From the NCBI GenBank assembly GCA_026645635.1, contig JAPKMV010000261.1, forward strand, positions 1 through 5,731: a DNA stretch of 5,731 nucleotides. The letters are read 5' to 3'. A program made the translations under genes and the position numbers. This DNA comes from Caldilineaceae bacterium. GTDB lineage: Bacteria; Chloroflexota; Anaerolineae; Caldilineales; Caldilineaceae. The notes under the pieces were generated by a model. The model made no database searches. It was given only the letters and a program-made list of their open reading frames with translations, and was not told the origin of the DNA. Within the stretch, counting starts at the first letter, position 1. Every line of letters starts with the position of its first letter. Positions 1 to 5,271 of the stretch are shown piece by piece.

Positions 1-1056
1 GAACTCCTCCTCCAGCATCTGCGCCAGCGCCTCGGCGTCTTTTGGTTGCCCGGTCTCTTGCAGCGCAATGATGGTGCAGCCCTGCAACTGCTCGGCGATG
101 GCTGCTGCGCGGCGCCGCAGTTGGATGGTGTATTCGCCGGGAATCGGATATTGCGTAGCGCCGGACCCCATGCCGCGTAGGTTGAAAGAGCAGACGGTGA
201 ACTCATCCGCAGCGGTGGGGGCCACCGGGTCGCCGGGCTGGGTGGCGGCTGTGAGGTTGATTGCAGCGCCTGGCAGCAGCATGATCTGGTGCTTCTCGAA
301 GTTGTAATCGAGCACGGCCAACGGCGTTGACTCGGTGCCGCCGACGGTGATGTGGTCGCCCCAATGGGCGTCGGGGAAGGGCACGCCCAGCGCGCCGCTG
401 AGAAAGAGCAGGGCGTCGGTCTCGACGGCGTTGTCCTGCTGGACGCGGCCGTCGTCGAGATAGGGCATCAGCGCATCCGGCACGAACGCGATTTCGACGT
501 CGCCATTGGTGAACCGTTTGGTCGGCCCCTGCACAACGCCGGTGAGCGTGGGCAGCGCCACCACCATGCCTTCCAGCGGTTCCAGCAGCGCTGCCGGGTC
601 CTGTCCCAACCGGACCTGCGGCAGGGCAACGGCGGCCAGGCTGACGGGCGCGCAGCGGTCGGACGGTGTCACGGCGTCGCTGCGGGAGAGTTCGGTTTTG
701 TCGTAGTACTCTTCGACCAGCGCGTTGCGCACGAGGACGCATTGCCCGACCTGCACGGTCGGCGCGCGGTTGGTAAAGACGTAGATACCGTCTGAAGTAT
801 CAGCGCGACCGTCGCCGGTTGGGTCTTGCAGGAAAAAACCGCGCGGCCCGACAGCCGTCACGACGCCACTGGTGTCGACGCGTTGGCCGCCCAGCAGCGT
901 GGCGCTGCCATCGCCCTGGATGGCGTAAATCGGTGTCAGCGGCCGCGCAGCGTCCTGCGCCGCGACCGGTCGCGTCCCGCCGAGGAGACTCCACAGGAAG
1001 CAGCCGATTATGAAAATGGTCTGTGCGCGTTGTGGGTGGTGCAAGGGGTTTCTCAC
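1..1056 (-). CDS. Secreted ExeM/NucH-like nuclease (YhcR-type OB fold plus EEP nuclease domain), C-terminus cut off by window edge
   Basis: The minus frame is open without a stop from 1056 to base 1, exactly 352 codons, and continues beyond the window. The start is GTG at 1056-1054. An in-frame TAG lies immediately before it and AGGA sits a few bases upstream, so no longer start is possible. Residues 1-13 are basic or polar, 14-26 are hydrophobic (IFIIGCFLWSLLG), and a VAA|Q site near residue 33 looks like a Sec signal peptidase I site, so export is expected. Residues about 43-165 resemble the YhcR-like OB-fold domain of extracellular nucleases: IQGDG, SGVVTAV, GFFLQDPTGDG and TSDGIYVFT. From about residue 284 an endonuclease/exonuclease/phosphatase domain begins, with FTVCSFNLRGMG (metal-site Asn292) and IIALQET (metal-site Glu334). 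The catalytic His/Asp motifs would lie outside the window. The expected role is degradation of extracellular DNA or RNA for nutrients or phosphate. The family call is firm; the substrate is inferred. Confidence 0.87.
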   Translation of the reverse strand, partial: MRNPLHHPQRAQTIFIIGCFLWSLLGGTRPVAAQDAARPLTPIYAIQGDGSATLLGGQRVDTSGVVTAVGPRGFFLQDPTGDGRADTSDGIYVFTNRAPTVQVGQCVLVRNALVEEYYDKTELSRSDAVTPSDRCAPVSLAAVALPQVRLGQDPAALLEPLEGMVVALPTLTGVVQGPTKRFTNGDVEIAFVPDALMPYLDDGRVQQDNAVETDALLFLSGALGVPFPDAHWGDHITVGGTESTPLAVLDYNFEKHQIMLLPGAAINLTAATQPGDPVAPTAADEFTVCSFNLRGMGSGATQYPIPGEYTIQLRRRAAAIAEQLQGCTIIALQETGQPKDAEALAQMLEEEF

Positions 1057-1086
1057 CTATCCTGTCTGTGAATGAACGATGTCAGG

Positions 1087-1115
1087 ATTGTACTATTGCT
1101 GTGTCTGCCGGTCAA
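1087..1115 (-). promoter_or_regulatory. Sigma70-type promoter of the secreted nuclease gene
   Basis: Read on the minus strand, TTGACC (1115-1110) is followed by a 17-nt spacer and TACAAT (1092-1087). These match the -35 and -10 consensus at 5 of 6 positions each, with ideal spacing. Transcription would begin near 1080, giving a leader of about 24 nt that ends in an AGGA ribosome site before the GTG at 1056. This is a prediction from consensus only. Confidence 0.62.
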
Positions 1116-1119
1116 GGCG

Positions 1120-1150
1120 TTGACAGGTCGTGATGTAAGTTGCATACGAT
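1120..1150 (+). promoter_or_regulatory. Possible divergent promoter for the CBM48-type gene
   Basis: A perfect -35 hexamer TTGACA lies at 1120-1125. The -10 is weak: CATACG at 17 nt or TACGAT at 1145-1150 with 19 nt. Its -35 mirrors that of the nuclease promoter across 4 bp (GTCAA-GGCG-TTGAC, 1111-1124). If used, the leader to the GTG at 1328 would be about 170 nt. An alternative is TTGCAT (1164-1169), 16 nt, TAATAT (1186-1191), which has a better -10 and a worse -35. The rest of 1151-1310 shows no gene. Confidence 0.3.
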
Positions 1151-1327
1151 GAGGTGTTCAGCTTTGCATATCTCCATTTCTTTGCTAATATTGCCGATTG
1201 GCGTCAGGCAAACAGTGGTGGTCAGCGCCGACGCAGCAAACGAGAGTATGCTGGCCACATGATGAGGTCGATGGAGTGCGCCGATTTCGTATAGGAAAGC
1301 GGCGGGTTTTGAAAGGGAATCTACAAA

Positions 1328-1621
1328 GTGATTAAGAAAGCAGCAGACAAGAACGACAAGGTGAAGGTCACCTTTGTCATGCCGTACAGCGAGGGCCAGG
1401 CCGCGATGTCGGTGGTGGGCGACTTCAACGAGTGGCAGCCCGGCGCCGCCAAGATGGTCAAGCGCAACAACGGCACGTGCAGCGTGTCGCTCACCCTGGA
1501 TCCGGGTCAGCGCTACCGCTTCCGCTACTACCTGGAAGATGGCGTTTGGCTGAACGATGAGGCCGCCGACGCCTATGAGGCCAGCGAACACGACAGCGAG
1601 AACTGCATCCTGCTCACCTGA
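1328..1621 (+). CDS. Stand-alone isoamylase early-set / CBM48-type glycogen-binding domain protein
   Basis: This encodes 97 residues starting at GTG 1328. An in-frame TGA at 1310-1312 rules out a longer protein, and AAGGGA about 9 nt upstream serves as ribosome site. After a short lysine-rich N-terminus (residues 1-13), the whole protein is one beta-sandwich of the early-set/CBM48 kind found at the N-terminus of branching enzymes and in AMPK beta: VKVTFVMP (12-19), VVGDFNEWQPG (29-39, the family signature with Trp36), VSLTLDPGQRYRFRYYLEDGVWLND (53-77), then an acidic tail. No signal peptide and no catalytic domain are present, so it should be cytoplasmic and non-enzymatic. Free-standing proteins of this type are commonly annotated as isoamylase early set domain-containing. 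Binding of glycogen or another alpha-glucan is inferred from the family. No glycogen gene is adjacent in this window. Confidence 0.85.
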   Translation: MIKKAADKNDKVKVTFVMPYSEGQAAMSVVGDFNEWQPGAAKMVKRNNGTCSVSLTLDPGQRYRFRYYLEDGVWLNDEAADAYEASEHDSENCILLT

Positions 1622-1651
1622 TCGCAGGAAACACGTTTACCCCGAGGTCGA

Positions 1652-1698
1652 CGAAGGCGTCGGTTGCAGCTCCATCGGGCTGATGGCCGACGCCTTCG
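1652..1698. terminator. Stem-loop between convergent genes, possible bidirectional terminator
   Basis: CGAAGGCGTCGG (1652-1663) pairs perfectly with CCGACGCCTTCG (1687-1698), a GC-rich 12-bp stem. An inner CAGC/GCTG pair (1667-1670 with 1679-1682) closes an 8-nt loop. It lies 31 nt past the stop of the CBM48-type gene and 56 nt past the stop of the convergent receiver gene, which is where a shared terminator would be. No T-run follows on either strand, so intrinsic termination would be atypical. It could instead be an RNA 3'-end stabiliser. Confidence 0.48.
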
Positions 1699-1753
1699 CT
1701 GTTGTTGAACTTGTGCTCGCAGGCGTTCGCAGTGCCTGTTAGCGCCGTTGCCG

Positions 1754-2182
1754 TCAAACCGCCGCCTGGAAGCCGTACTCCTGGATCATCTCAAACAGCC
1801 GGCGCATCTGTAGTGGCTTGCTCATGTAGGCGGTGGCGCCCGCCTGCAGGCACCGATCCCGGTCGCCGGGCATCGCCAGCGCCGTCACCGCAATGATTGG
1901 CGTGGTCGCAGTGGCCGGTCGGCGTCGCAATACCTGGATGGCATCGATGCCGCTCATGCCGGGCATCTGGATGTCCATCAGGATTATGGCTGGGGCGGTG
2001 TGGGCGCAGAAGGCCAACGCTTCGTGGCCAGTCCGGGCCACAGCCACGCGCAGCCCTTTGAACTCCAGATAATCGCCGACGGTGATGAGGGTGTCTTCGT
2101 TGTCCTCGACCAGCAGGACGACGGGGGCGGTGTGCGGCGGGTCTCCCGTCTCCACTGGCTCAATCATGGAATTGCCGGTCAT
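1754..2182 (-). CDS. Single-domain CheY-like response regulator receiver
   Basis: This encodes 142 residues: an unstructured N-terminus of about 19, then one receiver domain and nothing after it. All phosphorylation residues are present: acidic pair Glu26-Asp27 in VVLLVEDNEDT, phospho-acceptor Asp70 in IILMDIQMPGMSG, Thr100 in IIAVTALA, and Lys122 in AYMSKPL. It lacks any DNA-binding or enzymatic output domain, so it must act by protein contact or as a phosphorelay intermediate. The spacing and the motif LMDIQMPGMSG resemble receivers associated with hybrid histidine kinases. The ATG at 2182 is preferred because AGGTGA lies about 10 nt upstream; the later ATG (Met6) has no ribosome site. It lies 67 nt downstream of the flavoprotein gene on the same strand, with no clear promoter between, so co-transcription is likely. 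No cognate kinase is in the window. Confidence 0.92.
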   Translation of the reverse strand: MTGNSMIEPVETGDPPHTAPVVLLVEDNEDTLITVGDYLEFKGLRVAVARTGHEALAFCAHTAPAIILMDIQMPGMSGIDAIQVLRRRPATATTPIIAVTALAMPGDRDRCLQAGATAYMSKPLQMRRLFEMIQEYGFQAAV

Positions 2183-2249
2183 CTCGGCTTTGTCACCTGC
2201 TCGCCTTTCGGTTCGGTTACGGTTGCGACGGCTGCCAGCGGCGGCTCCG

Positions 2250-3203
2250 CTAGTTGCTGGCGAGATAGCGCCATGCCGTCAGCCCGGCCTTGGCGCCCTC
2301 GCCGATGGAGACCGGCACCTGTTCCGCACAGGTGTTGGTGATGTCTCCCGCTGCAAACACACCGGGCACGCTCGTGGCGCAATCCTGATCGACGACAATA
2401 TGTCCGTCGTTGGCCAGGGCGACCAGCCCGCGCACGGCGCTGTTGTTGGGCAGCAGCGCCATCTGGATAAAGACGCCGTCCACGTCCAGCCGGCGCACTT
2501 CGCCGTTCAGACCCACCAGGTCGATGCCGCATACGTACTCATCGCTTCCATCCTGGTCGGCGGGTTCGTCGCTGTCGCTGGCGCCGACGACCTGCTGCAC
2601 CTCCCAGCCGCGGAAAACCTCCACATTGGGGCGGCTCCACGCCTGATTGGCCAGGTCGGCGCTGATTTCGTGCTCGCGCACGGCAATGTGATAGACCTTG
2701 CTGGCGAGGCGGCTCAAGATGTGGACGGCGAGAATGGCGCGGTCTCCGCTGCCCACCACGGCCACTGCCCGCCCTTTGAAGAGCGGCGCGTGGCTAATGG
2801 CCGAGAAACTCAGCCCGCGTCCCCAGAACTTGGCCTCGCCGTCTACGAACAACCGCTCCGCGCGCACACCGGTGCAAATGATGATGCTGCGGCTGACGAG
2901 TTGCCCGCCATTCTCCAGCGTGATGTCGAAATTGCCATCGTCGCGACGCACCACCTGCGCAGCGCGCTCGGCGATGTGATGCTGCAAGTTGGCGGCCACA
3001 AAGTCGGCAAAGTCGCGCACCATCTCCGCGCCCCACACCGTGTCGACGGGGGACATGCCGCGCAGCGCAAATGGGTAACTCACCTTGCCGCCCAGGTCCG
3101 GGCTGATGAGAGCGACGTTCAATTCGGCAAACAGGGCATAGCGGGCGGCGGTCAGACCGGCGGGGCCGCCGCCAAGAATGGCAATATCGAGCACGTTGTC
3201 CAT
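2250..3203 (-). CDS. Thioredoxin-reductase-fold FAD/NAD(P)-dependent oxidoreductase lacking the CxxC redox site
   Basis: This encodes 317 residues, the usual length of low-molecular-weight thioredoxin reductases. The FAD-binding Rossmann motif is ILGGGPAG (9-16), the inner nucleotide motif is VVGSGDRA (149-156), and the C-terminal FAD motif is GVFAAGD (281-287) followed by GEGAKAG. In bacterial TrxR the segment before the second Rossmann fold carries CATC-D. Here the aligned residues are Ser134-Ala-Ile-Ser137-His138, so both redox cysteines and the acid are replaced. The NADPH 2'-phosphate arginines (HRRxxxR in TrxR) are mostly not conserved around 174-180, so NADH use is possible. An acidic stretch at 208-222 looks like an extra loop. 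It therefore cannot reduce thioredoxin by the classic mechanism; a ferredoxin/flavodoxin-reductase-like or other electron-transfer role is inferred. The ATG start at 3203 has AAGGA about 15 nt upstream, rather far. It is probably the first gene of a unit with the downstream receiver. Confidence 0.88.
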   Translation of the reverse strand: MDNVLDIAILGGGPAGLTAARYALFAELNVALISPDLGGKVSYPFALRGMSPVDTVWGAEMVRDFADFVAANLQHHIAERAAQVVRRDDGNFDITLENGGQLVSRSIIICTGVRAERLFVDGEAKFWGRGLSFSAISHAPLFKGRAVAVVGSGDRAILAVHILSRLASKVYHIAVREHEISADLANQAWSRPNVEVFRGWEVQQVVGASDSDEPADQDGSDEYVCGIDLVGLNGEVRRLDVDGVFIQMALLPNNSAVRGLVALANDGHIVVDQDCATSVPGVFAAGDITNTCAEQVPVSIGEGAKAGLTAWRYLASN

Positions 3204-3259
3204 AGGTTGTGGGCCGTGTCCTTAAGCTGGCAATATGCAGAGAATCGGTCGTGACGACG

Positions 3260-3307
3260 CCAAATGCGTTGCCACAAAGTAATACACCAGATTGCGCATT
3301 TGGGCAA
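3260..3307 (-). promoter_or_regulatory. Candidate promoter of the flavoprotein gene, bracketed by a 9-bp inverted repeat
   Basis: On the minus strand, TTGCCC (3307-3302), a 17-nt spacer and TATTAC (3284-3279) match the consensus at 4 of 6 positions in each box. The start would be near 3272, about 69 nt before the ATG at 3203. A perfect inverted repeat, CCAAATGCG (3260-3268) and CGCATTTGG (3295-3303), surrounds the -10 and touches the -35. It could be a regulator site or a leader stem-loop. No experimental support is available. Confidence 0.4.
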
Positions 3308-3341
3308 CTTGGCGGCAGGCTCTAGGGGTGACGGCGGCCAC

Positions 3342-3506
3342 GTGCGGTTGGGAACCGCGCAAGACCGTAGGTGCGGTTTGTAACCGCACGCATCTCCGTC
3401 CACACCGCGGCGACATGCGGTTGAAAACCGCGTAAACACGTAGGTGCGGTTTGTAACCGCACAAATCCCCGCCCGCATTGAGGCGATGTGCGGTTGAAAA
3501 CCGCAC
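3342..3506. repeat. Array of five palindromic hairpins, two types alternating with a 73-bp period
   Basis: Type A units (stem GCGGTT/AACCGC, loop GGG or GAA) have cores starting at 3344, 3417 and 3490. Type B units (GTGCGGTTTGTAACCGCAC) occupy 3371-3389 and 3444-3462 and are identical. A-to-A and B-to-B distances are all exactly 73 bp; A to B is 29 and B to A is 44. The linkers are also partly conserved, e.g. CGTAG before each B, so the unit is a duplicated 73-mer of about 2.25 copies. The last A copy ends in CCTACGG, so 3499-3512 is a perfect 14-nt inverse of 3365-3378. It is an extragenic palindromic (REP-like) element. No transposase or REP-associated gene is visible. It lies 27 nt past the pckA stop and upstream of the flavoprotein promoter. 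Confidence 0.88.
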
Positions 3507-3532
3507 CTACGGCACCGCGACGTGCAGTCGCC

Positions 3533-5128
3533 TTATGCGTGCGGCCCCGCGGCTGCGACCTCCGCCGGCAACTTGTCGGCATAGCGCTCAAAGTTCTTGA
3601 CGAACATCGCTGCCAGCTTCCGCGCCTGCAGATCATAGGCGCTCTTGTCCGCCCAAGTGCTGCGTGGGTCGAGCACTTCCGCCGGCACGCCGGGGCAGGC
3701 GACGGGCACCGCCAGGTTGAAGCGCTCGTCGTGATAGAACGCCACATTGTCCAGACCACCGTCGAGGATGCCGTGCACCATGGCGCGGGTGTGTGCGATG
3801 CGGATGCGCTGGCCGACGCCATACGGCCCGCCGCTCCAACCGGTGTTGACCAGCCAAACCTGAGCGCCGTGCTTCTGAATCTTCTCGGCCAGCAGTTTGG
3901 CGTAGACGGTCGGATCCCAGACCATGAATGGCTCGCCAAAGCAGGCGCTGAAGGTGGCTTCCGGCTCGGTCAGCCCCCGCTCCGTGCCGGCGACCTTGGC
4001 GGTGTAGCCCGACAGGAAGTGATACATGGCCTGCTCCGGCGTGAGCCGCGCCACCGGCGGCAGCACGCCGAAGGCATCGGCCGCCAGGAAGATGACGTGG
4101 CGCGGATGGCCACCGATGCCGGTGCGCGTCGCATTGGGGATGTGGCTGATCGGATAGGCGGCGCGGGTGTTTTCAGTGAGCGATTCGTCGTCCAGGTCGA
4201 TATGACCGGTCATCGGGTCGAAGCCGACGTTTTCGAGGATCGTACCGAATTTGCGCGTCGCTTCGTAGATGTCCGGCTCCGCCGTGCGGGAGAGGCGAAT
4301 CGTCTTGGCGTAGCAGCCGCCCTCCATGTTGAAGACGCCGTCGTCGCTCCAGCCGTGTTCGTCATCGCCGATCAGTGTGCGCATCGGGTCGGTGGAGAGC
4401 GTGGTCTTGCCCGTGCCCGAAAGCCCAAAGAAGATCGCCGTGTCGCCGCCCGGCCCGTAGTTGGCCGAGCAGTGCATCGGCATCACGCCTTTGAAGGGCA
4501 GCAGATAATTCATCACGGTGAAGATCGACTTCTTGATCTCGCCGGCATATTGGGTGCCGCCGATGATGGCCATGCGGCGCTTGAAGTTAAGGATGATAAA
4601 CACCTCGGAGCGCGTGCCGTCGACCTCCGGGATTGCCTGGAAGCCTGGCGCCTGAATCACCACAAATTCCGGTGTGTGGACGGCCAGTTCTTCCGGCGTT
4701 GCCTGCACAAACAGGTTGCGCGCAAAGAGGCTGGCCCAGGCGCCCTCGGTGATCACGCGGATCGGCATCCGATAGTTCGGGTCAGCGCCCGCGAAACAAT
4801 CCTGGACAAAGAGATCACGCCCTTGCAGGTAGGCCATCAGCCGGGCATGGATGATGGCAAAGCGTTCTTCGCTGACAGGCTGATTGACTTTGCCCCAGGC
4901 GATGTTGGGGCTGTTGACCTCGTCCGCGACCACGAATTTGTCCTTTGGCGAGCGCCCGGTGTATTGCCCCGTGCGCACCACCAACGGGCCAAGATGGCCG
5001 ACGTGACCCTCGCGCCGGAGAATCGCCTGCTCGTACAGCGGCGACGTGTTCAACGTCCAATAGACATCGTTGGGATGGACGATGCCATGATGCTCGAGAC
5101 CGTAACTGGAGTGAGGTCGTGACGCCAT
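3533..5128 (-). CDS. pckA: Phosphoenolpyruvate carboxykinase (ATP)
   Basis: This encodes 531 residues, full length for the ATP-dependent family. It converts oxaloacetate plus ATP to phosphoenolpyruvate, CO2 and ADP, the first committed step of gluconeogenesis, in the cytoplasm. Visible motifs in order: TGRSPKDKF (57-65, substrate-binding Arg59), GTQYAGEIKKS (191-201, Tyr194 and metal ligand Lys200), MHCSAN (218-223, metal ligand His219), P-loop GLSGTGKTTLS (235-245), kinase-2 motif LIGDDEHGW (252-260, Asp256), NMEGGCYAKTI (268-277), ADAFGVLPPVARLT (350-363), FLSGYTAKVAGTE (371-383) and NTGWSGG (428-434). These mark the ATP rather than the GTP enzyme. The ATG at 5128 has a strong AAAAGGAG (5144-5137) 8 nt upstream. 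The TAA at 3535-3533 is followed by a small GCGAC/GTCGC hairpin (3517-3531) and the hairpin array. No key residue is missing. It has no obvious promoter of its own; it may be read from the regulator gene upstream. Confidence 0.98.
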   Translation of the reverse strand: MASRPHSSYGLEHHGIVHPNDVYWTLNTSPLYEQAILRREGHVGHLGPLVVRTGQYTGRSPKDKFVVADEVNSPNIAWGKVNQPVSEERFAIIHARLMAYLQGRDLFVQDCFAGADPNYRMPIRVITEGAWASLFARNLFVQATPEELAVHTPEFVVIQAPGFQAIPEVDGTRSEVFIILNFKRRMAIIGGTQYAGEIKKSIFTVMNYLLPFKGVMPMHCSANYGPGGDTAIFFGLSGTGKTTLSTDPMRTLIGDDEHGWSDDGVFNMEGGCYAKTIRLSRTAEPDIYEATRKFGTILENVGFDPMTGHIDLDDESLTENTRAAYPISHIPNATRTGIGGHPRHVIFLAADAFGVLPPVARLTPEQAMYHFLSGYTAKVAGTERGLTEPEATFSACFGEPFMVWDPTVYAKLLAEKIQKHGAQVWLVNTGWSGGPYGVGQRIRIAHTRAMVHGILDGGLDNVAFYHDERFNLAVPVACPGVPAEVLDPRSTWADKSAYDLQARKLAAMFVKNFERYADKLPAEVAAAGPHA

Positions 5129-5222
5129 GGGTGGTTCTCCTTTTGTGGCAATGGATGCAGGTCAACTCGCTGGCCGGCGGCCTTCTACGCAGGCAGAGGC
5201 AGATGCGCCCGCTTGCTACGAA

Positions 5223-5237
5223 ATCGGTCGAGCCGAT
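5223..5237. promoter_or_regulatory. Short palindrome in the pckA leader region
   Basis: ATCGG-TCGAG-CCGAT is a 5-bp dyad about 95 nt upstream of the pckA start, in the 143-bp gap after the response-regulator gene. It could be an operator or a weak hairpin. I found no convincing -35/-10 pair in this gap; the best (TTGATC, 16 nt, TAGCAA on the minus strand) is poor and overlaps the dyad. Dyads this short are expected by chance, so this is only a pointer. Confidence 0.18.
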
Positions 5238-5271
5238 CAACCACATACCACAAGGATGATCTGTCAGTGCG

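Noticed and set aside
203..742. Arginine-rich minus-strand frame inside the nuclease gene
   Set aside because: Its Arg/Pro/Gly-rich translation has no recognisable motif, whereas the neighbouring frame encodes the signal peptide, OB fold and nuclease domain continuously.
1072..1149. A possible 25-residue peptide starting ATG at 1072 on the plus strand
   Set aside because: It overlaps both predicted promoters, lacks a convincing ribosome site and could arise by chance.
1112..1591. Minus-strand 159-codon frame opposite the CBM48-type gene
   Set aside because: It covers the divergent promoter region and the antisense of a clear domain, and shows no family resemblance.
2205..2224. Three CGGTT pentamers between the flavoprotein and receiver genes, as a possible operator
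   Set aside because: The pentamers are too short and unevenly spaced to separate from chance in GC-rich DNA.
2082..3254. A 390-codon open frame on the plus strand opposite the flavoprotein gene
   Set aside because: It is antisense to a gene with intact FAD motifs and extends into the receiver gene; the composition is that of a shadow frame.
3342..3506. CRISPR array
   Set aside because: The repeats are short and palindromic with alternating loops, the linkers are themselves partly conserved and unequal (29 and 44 bp steps), and no cas gene is present.
3488..5122. A 544-codon open frame on the plus strand opposite pckA
   Set aside because: It lies almost entirely antisense to an unmistakable pckA, begins inside the hairpin array, and its translation shows no family motif. 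Long antisense frames are common opposite GC-rich genes.
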